Source of the DNA: Bizionia myxarmorum
GTDB lineage: Bacteria; Bacteroidota; Bacteroidia; Flavobacteriales; Flavobacteriaceae
Assembly (NCBI RefSeq): GCF_008086205.1
Contig: NZ_VSKK01000004.1
Span: 124,001 to 188,000, forward strand
Direction: 5' to 3'
DNA length: 64,000 nt
Shown here: positions 46,327 through 55,070 of the stretch, piece by piece
Layout: each line of letters begins with the position of its first letter
Position numbering within the stretch: the first letter of the stretch is position 1
Made by a program: the position numbers and the translations under genes
The notes under the pieces: model-generated
Seen by the model: the letters and a program-made list of their open reading frames with translations, nothing else
What the model was told of the DNA's origin: nothing
Database searches by the model: none

Positions 46327-47112
46327 ATGGGATCAAATAAAATTCAAGGTGAACTTTGGGGCGAAAATGCCGAAGATTGGGCATTGATTCAAGAGGCTAC
46401 TGGCTATTCAGGTTATGAACACGTTTTAAAATTTTTGAAAACCTCTTCTACTGATAAATTATTAGAGGTAGGTTGTGGTTCGGGATTATTTAGCAATCTG
46501 GCCTTTCTAAAAGGAATGCATGTAACTGGAATTGATGCAAGTCCTTTATTAATAAATCAAGCGAAAAAGAGAAATGCAGCAGTTAATTTTTTAATTGGAG
46601 AAATGGAAGAACTTCCTTTTGCTGATAAGACCTTCGATGTAGTTTGTGCATTCAATTCCATACAATACGCCGAATGTTCTAAAAATGCCATTCTGGAATG
46701 TAAGCGCGTTTTAAAAGAAAGAGGTAAGTTAATTATAATGATATGGGGCAACAAAGAAGACTGTGAAGTCGCTTCTTTCCTCAAAGTTGTTGGAAGTTTA
46801 CTCCCACCACAACCAAAGGGAGCTGGAGGTCCGTTTGCGCTTTCAGAAAATGAACTATTAGAAACTACTATTAAAGATTGTGGATTAAAGATTATTAATA
46901 ATACAGATGTAAGTTCCATCTGGGATTATCCAAACGCTGATACCGCTCTAAAAGGTTTGTTATCCGCTGGCACAGCAACAAAAGCAATTCAGTATAGCGG
47001 ATTTGCAACCGTTTATAAAGAATCCAGTAATGCTATAAAACCGCACATTCAAAAAAATGGACGCGTTATCTATAAAAACAAGTTTAGAGTAGTAATCTCT
47101 GAAAAATTATAG
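46327..47112 (+). CDS. Class I SAM-dependent methyltransferase
   Basis: 261 residues, cytoplasmic. The SAM-binding motif I (LLEVGCGSGLFSNLAFLKGM), the acidic motif II (VTGIDASPLLINQAK) and the LPFADKTFDVVCAFNSIQYA segment place it in the methyltransferase-11 (UbiE-like) group. No membrane or extra domain. The substrate is unknown, and neighbours give no hint. Confidence 0.88.
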   Translation: MGSNKIQGELWGENAEDWALIQEATGYSGYEHVLKFLKTSSTDKLLEVGCGSGLFSNLAFLKGMHVTGIDASPLLINQAKKRNAAVNFLIGEMEELPFADKTFDVVCAFNSIQYAECSKNAILECKRVLKERGKLIIMIWGNKEDCEVASFLKVVGSLLPPQPKGAGGPFALSENELLETTIKDCGLKIINNTDVSSIWDYPNADTALKGLLSAGTATKAIQYSGFATVYKESSNAIKPHIQKNGRVIYKNKFRVVISEKL

Positions 47113-47281
47113 AGAAAAATCACTATCAAAACATGTATTAAAATTTTGTAGTTTTATACTTTATCCAAGCAAATGGAATGCATGCAAATTGGTAATTTGT
47201 CTTTGAAAAATCCTTGTGGAAAATTACGCATTCTATAAATATCTTTAGCATTTATAAATAAAAATAAAATCAGACTATTAC

Positions 47282-48700
47282 GTGAAAAACAGCATACTTA
47301 TAGCGTTAATTTTAATAGTGAATATGTCATTCGGACAAATAGAAAAAGCAGCAAACAAAACTGTTACAGATAATTTTGTAAAAAATTATAATTCAGGTGA
47401 TTATAATGCCATTTTCTCCATGTTTTCAGCCGAAATGAGGGAAGCATTGCCGAAGAATGAAATAGTTGAATTTCTTACGGATTTAAAGACTCAAGCAGGA
47501 ATTGTTACGCACCGAGAATTTATTGCATATGAAAATGAGACCTATGCTTCTTATAAAACAACTTTTGAACGTGCTGTTTTTGTTTTAAATATTTCAATTG
47601 ATGGTAATTCGAAAATAAACGGATTGTTTATTGAACCTTTTGTTGAAGAGAATAATTCGCAAAACGTTATAAATAATTTATCAGTTATAGACGGTTTAAT
47701 AACAAAAGAACAATCTGAATTAGTATTTGAAAACGTAAAAACTTTTCCAAATCACACACTAATTTCAATTGCAATAATAAAAGACGGAAAGGCGACTTAC
47801 TATGGAATAAACAAGGAAGATAATACAGTTTTTACTATTAATAACAACAAAAGCGTTTTTGAAATAGGTTCAATATCCAAAGTTTTCAGCTCTACGCTAC
47901 TTGCAGATTTTGTTATAGACGGAGAAATTAAACTGAATGATAATATAAATACCTATTTAAAAACGTCTTTGAACAATGACACAAAAATATCATTTATCAA
48001 TTTAGCTAATCATACTTCTGGAGTTCCGCGTTTACCTTCAAATTTAGATTTAAATAAAGTAAATCCTGAAAATCCCTATAAAGATTATAAGGCAAAAGAA
48101 TTAGAAGAATATTTGAGCAAATATCTTGAATTAGCAAATAAAGGAAACTATCAATATTCTAATTTAGGAGCAGGAATAATCGGTTACACTTTGAGTGAAA
48201 TTTCAAATACTACTTACGAAAACCTGTTACAAAGCAAAATATTTTCTAAATATAATATGCAGAATTCAACAGCGGATATTAGTAAAATAAAAGGAAGTTT
48301 AGTGAAAGGATTAAATACTGAAGGAAAGGAAGTTCCTAACTGGGAGTTTTCGATTTTGGCTGGTGCTGGCGGTATATTATCAACCACAGAAGACTTGTCT
48401 AAATTCGTTATAGCACAATTAAACACTTCAGATAAAGTATTAGTATTAACTAGGCAGAAAACCTTCGAAATAAATAACCGTATGGATATTGGTTTAGGAT
48501 GGCATTTGCTAAAATCTCAATCTCAAAATATTTGGTACTGGCATAATGGAGGAACAGGTGGTTATTCGTCTTCGATGGTATTTGATGAAGCGTCAAAAAA
48601 TGGAATAATTATACTTTCAAATGTATCAGCATTCAATCCAGATATGGGAAATATTGATAAGCTTTGTTTTGAATTAATGAAAACTTTAGAAAAAGAATAA
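47282..48700 (+). CDS. Serine hydrolase (beta-lactamase/PBP-type) with N-terminal NTF2-like domain
   Basis: 472 residues with GTG start and signal peptide (LIALILIVNMSFGQ). Residues 20-125 look like a small DUF3887/NTF2-like domain (VKNYNSGDYNAIFSMFSAEM). From residue 150 it is a class C-type serine hydrolase: SxxK in EIGSISKVFSSTLLAD, YxN in YQYSNLGAGIIGY, and the third motif in WYWHNGGTGGYSS. Such fusions in Bacteroidota are generally of unknown substrate rather than true beta-lactamases. Confidence 0.88.
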   Translation: MKNSILIALILIVNMSFGQIEKAANKTVTDNFVKNYNSGDYNAIFSMFSAEMREALPKNEIVEFLTDLKTQAGIVTHREFIAYENETYASYKTTFERAVFVLNISIDGNSKINGLFIEPFVEENNSQNVINNLSVIDGLITKEQSELVFENVKTFPNHTLISIAIIKDGKATYYGINKEDNTVFTINNNKSVFEIGSISKVFSSTLLADFVIDGEIKLNDNINTYLKTSLNNDTKISFINLANHTSGVPRLPSNLDLNKVNPENPYKDYKAKELEEYLSKYLELANKGNYQYSNLGAGIIGYTLSEISNTTYENLLQSKIFSKYNMQNSTADISKIKGSLVKGLNTEGKEVPNWEFSILAGAGGILSTTEDLSKFVIAQLNTSDKVLVLTRQKTFEINNRMDIGLGWHLLKSQSQNIWYWHNGGTGGYSSSMVFDEASKNGIIILSNVSAFNPDMGNIDKLCFELMKTLEKE

Positions 48701-49173
48701 GAAATTGCCAGCACGGAATTTCATGTGATTAACGATTAAACAAATATAAATACCTTAATAATAGAAAGATGGAAAGTAAATTAAACGTTATAGAATTTGA
48801 TAAGAAACAAAAGCTTTTGGATTACGTAAATGAGAACTCGAGAAAATTAAACATTTTAACGATAACGACTTCTCAAGAGTCTGTTTCATTCAAGCATTTT
48901 TTATGGTATTACGATAAATAGCCAGAAAGCTAGAAAAATGTATCAACCTAATAATTACTAAAAAGGATTAAAGACTCAATAAAATATTTTTTATAATTAA
49001 TTTTTTGATTTTTTGACTATTTATTAAAATCCGCCTGTTTACCTTTCGGCAGACATTGATTTTCTATTTGGTTTGTATTTGCTAAATTAGTTGCTAAATA
49101 ATTCCACGTAAATTAAATAAAACCGTTATTAAAAATTCACACTAAAATCTCACTATTAAATATAGAAAAGAAT
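48701..49173. other. Intergenic region, 473 bases
   Basis: Contains one 50-codon frame (48769-48921) listed separately. The rest is AT-rich, with no terminator or promoter box that I can defend. Confidence 0.4.
48769..48921 (+). CDS. Possible 50-residue protein
   Basis: ATG to TAG, highly charged and soluble (MESKLNVIEFDKKQKLLDYV at its start). No family, no ribosome site, and the length is near the limit of chance. Could be a small regulator or nothing. Confidence 0.3.
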   Translation: MESKLNVIEFDKKQKLLDYVNENSRKLNILTITTSQESVSFKHFLWYYDK

Positions 49174-50571
49174 ATGAAACATATTTTTATTTTACTAATT
49201 ACCATATTTACTGCGTTTTCCTTATCAGCACAAGATATTACGGGACAATGGAATGGCGTTCTCAAAGTACAAGGAACCCAATTAAGAGTTGTTTTTAATG
49301 TGGTTAAAACGGATACTGGGTTTAGTGCAACCATGGATAGTCCTGACCAAGGCGCAAATGGCATTCCTGTAACCAATACAACTTTTGAGAACCCAAGTAT
49401 CAAATTTGAAGTAGCAAATGCTCAAATTGAATATAATGGGGAATTAAAAGAACATGAAATTATTGGAACTTTTAAACAAGGTGGTTATGAGTTTCCTATG
49501 AATTTATCAAGAAAAGCCATTGAGAAAGAAGTTGTAAATCGACCTCAAGAACCAATAAAACCTTTCCCATATTATTCCGAAGATGTTAAATTTCAAAATT
49601 TAAAAGCTAATATTTCATTATCTGGAACTTTAACTTTACCAAAAAAAGAAGGGATTTTTCCAGTCGTCGTTTTAATTTCTGGAAGTGGTCCACAAAACAG
49701 AGATGAAGAACTATTAGGACATAAACCTTTTTTAGTAATTTCAGACTATTTAACCAGAAATGGTATTGCAGTTTTACGCTATGACGACAGAGGAGTAGCA
49801 GAATCTGAAGGAGATTTTGGATTGGCAACTTCAGCTGACTTTGCAACGGATGTAGAAAGTGCGATTGCTTATTTGAAAACAAGAAAAGAAATCAATAAAA
49901 AGGAAATTGGTTTAATTGGTCACAGTGAAGGTGGCTTAATCGCACCAATGATTGCTTCAAAATCAAAAGATGTTAGTTTCATAGTATTATTGGCAGGCAC
50001 CGGAATACAAGGCGATAAATTGTTATTGCTTCAACAAGAACTTATAGCAAAAGTTAGCGGCGTTTCAGAAGCTGAAATTAAAGAGACAAAAGATTTGAAT
50101 TCGGAGTTATTTGAAATAATTGTTCAGTCTGACCATAGTAGAAAATTAAAAACGGACTTATCAAATAAGATAAATGACATACTTACGAACCAGCCCGATT
50201 TTGAACTTCCTAATGGCATGAGCAAAGAGGAATTTGTTTCCATGCAAGTAAATCAAATAGCAACGCCTTGGATGGTGTACTTCATGAAATTTGATCCTGC
50301 TACCGCATTAGAAAACGTAAAATGTCCTGTTTTGGCTGTAAATGGCGAAAAAGATTTACAAGTGCCACCAAAGGAAAATTTATCCACTATAAAAAATGCG
50401 CTTACAAAAGGAGGAAATAAAAATGTAAAGACAATGGAGTTTCCCAATCTAAATCATTTGTTTCAAGAGTGTGAAACGGGATCGCCAGATGAATACGCAA
50501 CTATTGAACAGACCTTTTCACCACTTGTATTAGAAGAAATCACCAAGTGGATAAAAATACAAACGAAATAA
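49174..50571 (+). CDS. Exported alpha/beta hydrolase
   Basis: 465 residues. A signal peptide (IFILLITIFTAFSLSAQ) and a beta-barrel-like N-terminal domain (DITGQWNGVLKVQGTQLRVV) precede the hydrolase domain from residue 150. Catalytic features: oxyanion region VVLISGSGPQNRDEE; LRYDDRGVAESEG; nucleophile IGLIGHSEGGLIAP; acid in VNGEKDLQVPP; and His in FPNLNHLFQE. The family handles esters or peptides. It is followed 14 bases later by the MORN lipoprotein gene in the same transcript. Confidence 0.88.
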   Translation: MKHIFILLITIFTAFSLSAQDITGQWNGVLKVQGTQLRVVFNVVKTDTGFSATMDSPDQGANGIPVTNTTFENPSIKFEVANAQIEYNGELKEHEIIGTFKQGGYEFPMNLSRKAIEKEVVNRPQEPIKPFPYYSEDVKFQNLKANISLSGTLTLPKKEGIFPVVVLISGSGPQNRDEELLGHKPFLVISDYLTRNGIAVLRYDDRGVAESEGDFGLATSADFATDVESAIAYLKTRKEINKKEIGLIGHSEGGLIAPMIASKSKDVSFIVLLAGTGIQGDKLLLLQQELIAKVSGVSEAEIKETKDLNSELFEIIVQSDHSRKLKTDLSNKINDILTNQPDFELPNGMSKEEFVSMQVNQIATPWMVYFMKFDPATALENVKCPVLAVNGEKDLQVPPKENLSTIKNALTKGGNKNVKTMEFPNLNHLFQECETGSPDEYATIEQTFSPLVLEEITKWIKIQTK

Positions 50572-50585
50572 AATAAATATCCTTA

Positions 50586-51398
50586 ATGCTTAAAAAATTA
50601 GGTCTGATTTTGGTAATTATCACATTATATTCTTGTGATAACAAAAAATATGTCACCGAATATTATCCAAATGGTAAACTTAAATTAAAAGTAGAAATTG
50701 ATAAAGATAGTTTACAAATCGGGAGCTATGAGGACTTCTATGCATCGGGTGAATTAAAATCGAAAACTACATATTCAAACGGAAAAATTTCAGATACTTT
50801 TTATAGATTTCACAAAAACGGAAAAGTTAAAGAAAAAGGTCTTGAGAAAAATAACTTTTTAAATGGCTGGTGGTTTTATTATGATGCCGATGGCAAATTA
50901 AAAGAGAAGAGCCAATTTTTAACTATTAAAGATAGCTTGTATAAAAACCAATCTTATTATTTCAACAAAAATGGAAACATTAAATTAGAACCCAGTACAT
51001 TCTTTGAAATTGAAATTTCAGATACGCTGCGTATTGGAAAAAATGCAGCAAGAATTAAAAACTATGTCACTAATTTCAACAATAGAGAAGCCAATCTTTT
51101 ATCTGTAATAATAGATAATGAAAATTCTGATAACGAAATAAAAAGAGACACTTTTGGAAATGGCACTTTAAAACCATTTTTTGGTGTAACCATTTATAAA
51201 AGCGGCAAGCAGAAAATTAAAGGTAAAATTCTAGAAAAAATCCTGACTAAAACTAAAGAAAGTGAAGATTTATATAATCTTATAATTGAGGATCATTATA
51301 AATATTTTGAAATTGATGTTTTTGTAAGGGATCAAGAAAAAGAAACCAGGTTAGGCCAAAAACTTCGGGAGGAAATGATAGCGGATAAATTTAATTAA
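50586..51398 (+). CDS. MORN-repeat lipoprotein
   Basis: 270 residues. The lipoprotein signal (LGLILVIITLYSC, Cys16) is followed by MORN/YwqK-type repeats: YYPNGKLKLKVEI, FYASGELKSKTTYSNGKI, FHKNGKVKEKG and YYDADGKLKEKSQF. The last 130 residues are a different beta-rich segment. MORN lipoproteins are common in Bacteroidota; their role is not known. Co-transcribed with the hydrolase upstream (14-base gap). Confidence 0.78.
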   Translation: MLKKLGLILVIITLYSCDNKKYVTEYYPNGKLKLKVEIDKDSLQIGSYEDFYASGELKSKTTYSNGKISDTFYRFHKNGKVKEKGLEKNNFLNGWWFYYDADGKLKEKSQFLTIKDSLYKNQSYYFNKNGNIKLEPSTFFEIEISDTLRIGKNAARIKNYVTNFNNREANLLSVIIDNENSDNEIKRDTFGNGTLKPFFGVTIYKSGKQKIKGKILEKILTKTKESEDLYNLIIEDHYKYFEIDVFVRDQEKETRLGQKLREEMIADKFN

Positions 51399-51553
51399 GC
51401 GCAACCACGTTTCTAAAAAAACTTGGTGATTGATCTTAATTTAAAAGAGATTAATAGACGGTGATATTAAATAATTATAGGGCATTTAAAGAAAATTCGC
51501 AACTTACCTGTAACATTTAAAAAAAAGAATTGTCTATAAAAGAAATCCGAAAT

Positions 51554-52804
51554 ATGAAAAACATATTTATAATACTTTTGACCTTTTTATCGGTGCATAG
51601 TTATTCTCAAAACAAATTGAAGTATTTGGAAAATAACCGATTTGATTTAACTTCTTCTAAATTCGATTTTCCACAAAAAGATTTTAAAATAATTGGATTT
51701 GGCGCTTATCACGGAAGTTCAAAAACGGAACAGACAGAACACGTACTTCTTAAGTCGCTAACAAAGAATGGAACAGTAAAATTTTATTTACCTGAAACAG
51801 ATTTTAGCATTGCACATTATTTTAATAAGTATCTAAAAACGGGCGACACCTTATTGCTAAAAGATTTGGTACAACATTATGGGATAAGAGTACCACAAGA
51901 AAAAAGTGTTCAGACTTATAATAAATGGAAAGAAATTAAAAGTTTGAATAATAGCCTTACAAATGATAAAAAATTGACTGTTGTTGGTATTGACAAAATT
52001 GTGAGTTATAAATACACTTCTAAACACCTTCTAGAAATTATTAACTTCAAATCAAATCAAGAAGAATCGCTCAACAAAATTTTAAAAATGGTTAAAACCG
52101 ACACCACAGATTTCTCGCCTTATTATGAAAGTTTTTCAAAAGGTGTATTGAAAAACTTTGTTTTAGACTATGAAAAAAATCCATCGAAATTTAATAATGA
52201 CATTAATAATAAATTCGAATTTGAATATATAATTACAAATCTTAAATTATCCTTTGATGATTCTGAAAATAGAGAAACGGTAATCTTCAAAAATTACAAC
52301 CATTTATCCAGTTTATATAAATTTAATAAAAATCCTCAATTTCTTCGTTTTGGATTTTTCCATTTAGAAAAAGAAAGAGAAGGCAATGATGTACCATTCT
52401 TTACTATGCTAATAGAAAATAAGATTTATAAACGTACCGAAATTATTTCCATCATTGGCTATTTGACCGAAAGCAGAGTATTATGGGATGTTATTTTTGA
52501 CGATGATGGAAATTACAAATCCTTTACCACCGAAGGAGGTTTTGGAATTGGCGATTATGAAAAAGAATATTTTCTTGGAATAGATAACCTAAAAAAAACT
52601 AAAATCTCGGATATTACGCTTTTCCGAATTAATAAAAAAAATACGCCATTTAGCGATGGAAAACCAGATTTGATAGAAATAGTAATGACCGACGAAAAAT
52701 CTAATGGCGACAAAGTAAAAGGAAAATCAACATCTGATTTCTTGGATTATGCAGTTCTGATTTCAAACTCAAAGGCAAGTACACCGATTCAAGAAATGGA
52801 ATAA
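51554..52804 (+). CDS. Secreted protein of unknown function, possibly erythromycin-esterase-like
   Basis: 416 residues. I choose ATG 51554 because it puts the signal peptide (NIFIILLTFLSVHSYSQ) at the N-terminus; the longer frame from TTG 51530 adds eight polar residues. The segment IIGFGAYHGSSKTEQTEHVL, then VKFYLPETDFSIAHYFNKYL, resembles the GExxHG/ExD core of erythromycin-esterase and TraB-like folds, but the first acid is not conserved, so the family call is weak. It is followed immediately by a third attC-like element. Confidence 0.6.
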   Translation: MKNIFIILLTFLSVHSYSQNKLKYLENNRFDLTSSKFDFPQKDFKIIGFGAYHGSSKTEQTEHVLLKSLTKNGTVKFYLPETDFSIAHYFNKYLKTGDTLLLKDLVQHYGIRVPQEKSVQTYNKWKEIKSLNNSLTNDKKLTVVGIDKIVSYKYTSKHLLEIINFKSNQEESLNKILKMVKTDTTDFSPYYESFSKGVLKNFVLDYEKNPSKFNNDINNKFEFEYIITNLKLSFDDSENRETVIFKNYNHLSSLYKFNKNPQFLRFGFFHLEKEREGNDVPFFTMLIENKIYKRTEIISIIGYLTESRVLWDVIFDDDGNYKSFTTEGGFGIGDYEKEYFLGIDNLKKTKISDITLFRINKKNTPFSDGKPDLIEIVMTDEKSNGDKVKGKSTSDFLDYAVLISNSKASTPIQEME

Positions 52805-52805
52805 A

Positions 52806-52960
52806 AACGTTATAAAACACCGCATATACGCTATGGCTAGGTCAGTCCTCACTTAGAAAATCCTGCGGATTTTCTAAAGTTAGATTATTTGGAGAGGTCG
52901 GTGCTAAAACGCGCCACAGCTCATTTACATAACCGTAGTTAGCCACGTATAAACGGTTAA
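52806..52960 (+). repeat. attC-like structured element 3
   Basis: Opens AACACCGCATATACGCTATGG, then CTAGGT, which lines up with element 1 (AACACC, variable, then GCTAGGT). Inside is a perfect 11-bp hairpin, TTAGAAAATCC-TGC-GGATTTTCTAA (52853-52877), whose TCCTGCGGA apex parallels TCCTTCGGA in element 1. The end AACCGTAGTTAGCCACGT resembles the AACCATAGCCAACAACGT end of element 1. The outer stem pairs poorly, so this copy is degenerate. It fills about half of the 363-base gap; the rest shows only the terminator at 53088. Confidence 0.45.
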
Positions 52961-53087
52961 ACTAAAATATCCTTACACTAAAATTGCCATTCTAGAAAAT
53001 AGCACAAACCATCTGGAATTGCACTCTTTAATTACACACTAAAACTATTTGCACAGAAATAAATCTAATGTAATCCTGTTCTAATTA

Positions 53088-53118
53088 TAAAAATGAAAAC
53101 TGGAGATTTCTCTCCGGT
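53088..53118 (-). terminator. Intrinsic terminator of the OmpA remnant
   Basis: On the minus strand GGAGA-GAAA-TCTCC forms a short stem with a GNRA loop and is followed by TTTTCATTTTT. Confidence 0.5.
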
Positions 53119-53167
53119 CTTCTGCTATTAAATTTATTACGCAAACATGAAAAGTGCATAACAAGTA

Positions 53168-53771
53168 TTAATCGAGGATAATAAATTCTGAACGTCTATT
53201 TTTCTGATGTTCTGCTTCCGAGCAATCTACGCCGTTACTACAGCTATTTACAAGTTTAGTTTCACCAAAGCCTTGAGCTTTTAGTCTTGAACTGACAATT
53301 CCTTCTTCAACCAAATAATTCAAAGTAGAAGTAGCACGACGTTGTAATAATGCTTTGTTATAAGCATCATTTCCACGGCTATCTGTATGCGCTCTTATTT
53401 CTAATTTTAATTTTGGATATTGGTTCAAGGCTGTTAAAACTTTTTCTAGTTCTACTTGAGCGTCTTTACGAATATTAGACTTATCAAAACCGAAGTAAAT
53501 AATTGGAATGTTTAGCACTTTTGCCAAATCTATTCCTGGAACTAAAATAACTTCGTTTTGTTGCAATTGGAAGCTAATTTCCTGACGCTCCAGATTAGCT
53601 TCAGATCTCTTTTCATCGGTACCCTAACGCTCCATACTCGCTTTTACGAAATAGGTATTGAATATATGAGTTTCAGTGGTATAAAACCCTTTAGAATCTG
53701 TTGTTAGTTGTTTGTAAACAACTCCTTCAGAATCTGATAGCGTTATTTGCGCGCCTTCATTCCAAGTGTTA
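53168..53771 (-). pseudogene. OmpA-family C-terminal remnant with internal stop
   Basis: The last 130 codons encode an intact OmpA peptidoglycan-binding domain: IIYFGFDKSNIRKDAQVELE, then IRAHTDSRGNDAYNKALLQR and HQKNRRSEFIILD. Upstream the same frame continues through the beta domain that usually precedes it (ITLSDSEGVVYKQLTTDSKG), interrupted by TAG at 53624-53626 where SMER-stop-GTDEKR would read through with Gln. The frame then ends at the stop codon of the MFS gene. The signal peptide and the TPR/PD40 part found in full-length flavobacterial relatives are missing, so this is a 5'-truncated, decayed gene. Confidence 0.75.
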
Positions 53772-54941
53772 ACTCAATGTCTTTTTCGAGAAAAAGGCAA
53801 TGAACATTCCTGGAATTGATAAAGCTATTGCAAAGTACACAAGACTCATTGGCGAATATATTCCGAGTAACCATCCCGCTACTGAAGATGCAATCATTAT
53901 GGATAAATTAAATACTGAAGACTGAACCGAAGTAGCCACATCTTTTGCAGTTTCTACTTGGCGACTCACGCCAGCCTGCAATAGGGTTACTAATGGCCCA
54001 AATGAAAGTCCCCATAAAAAGAAGGCAAAGTGTCCCATACCTTTTGTTCCACCGTACATTAGAAAAATAATCATAGAAATAATTAGTAAGGCAAACATTG
54101 ATATGGTTAATAATCTCAAATATTTATCAGTAAATTTTATGGCTAACAATACCGAAATTAAAGATCCTATTCCAAAAAACAATAAGGCACTTTCTACACC
54201 TCCTGTAAGCTGAATTTCATCAACAAGGCTTGTGATATATACATAAACGCCATAATGAGCAACCACGCCAAGTAGTGTAAGCAATAAAATAAGTAAAACC
54301 GCAGGTATTTTTAATAGTGCAAAAGGTGATGAACTTTTAGTTAATTTTTCTCCTGGTGCAGAAGGCAAAGCAAAGATACTAACTAAGGCGATAGCAAAAA
54401 TAAAAGCACCTAAACCAATAAATTCAGTTCTCCAGCCATAATTATTAGCTATGGAAGTCATTATAGGCATTCCGATACTAATTCCCAATGTGGTTCCAGC
54501 CATAATTACTGCAATGGCTTTTCCGTGATCCTTTTTATCTACCAATCGCATTCCATAAGCTGCAATCATTGGCCACATGACACCAGCACAAATTCCACCG
54601 ATAACTCTAAGAACTATAATTACTGTATAATCATGAACAAGTCCTGCCATAATATTGGAAATAGCAAATCCACCTAGCAAAATCAACAATAAATATTTTC
54701 GATTGAATTGCATGGTTAGTGAAATAAGCGGGATGGCAAATATCGCAGAAGCAATCGCATAATAACCTACCAAATTACCTGTTTGCGCTTCGCTAATATT
54801 CAAATCGGCCATCATTAATGGAAGTACACCCGAAGGCATTAACTCAGACAGTATTCCGACAAAGGTTACGGACGACATTAAAATCATTATCAGCCACGGA
54901 AAAGCTTTGTTAGCTTGTTCCGAAATAGTCTGTTTACTCAT
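53769..54941 (-). CDS. MFS transporter
   Basis: 390 residues with twelve predicted helices; complete. Typical major-facilitator features are VGYYAIASAIFAIPLISLTM in the first helices and the AAYGMRLVDKKDHGKAIAVI loop between helices 4 and 5, resembling the sugar or nucleoside efflux (AraJ/NepI) group. It lies 129 bases downstream of cytosine deaminase and is probably co-transcribed, so base or nucleoside transport is a reasonable inference. Its stop codon falls exactly where the OmpA remnant begins. Confidence 0.87.
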   Translation of the reverse strand: MSKQTISEQANKAFPWLIMILMSSVTFVGILSELMPSGVLPLMMADLNISEAQTGNLVGYYAIASAIFAIPLISLTMQFNRKYLLLILLGGFAISNIMAGLVHDYTVIIVLRVIGGICAGVMWPMIAAYGMRLVDKKDHGKAIAVIMAGTTLGISIGMPIMTSIANNYGWRTEFIGLGAFIFAIALVSIFALPSAPGEKLTKSSSPFALLKIPAVLLILLLTLLGVVAHYGVYVYITSLVDEIQLTGGVESALLFFGIGSLISVLLAIKFTDKYLRLLTISMFALLIISMIIFLMYGGTKGMGHFAFFLWGLSFGPLVTLLQAGVSRQVETAKDVATSVQSSVFNLSIMIASSVAGWLLGIYSPMSLVYFAIALSIPGMFIAFFSKKTLS

Positions 54942-55070
54942 AATTTTAGTTTTATAGTTGTTGAAAATAAAATCAGCGCTTTATAAGAATAATCTTTTCT
55001 TTAAATAACATAAGCGCTTTATTTCTCACGATTTATTCTATATAAAGCACTCATTAATATTTTGTTTAGA

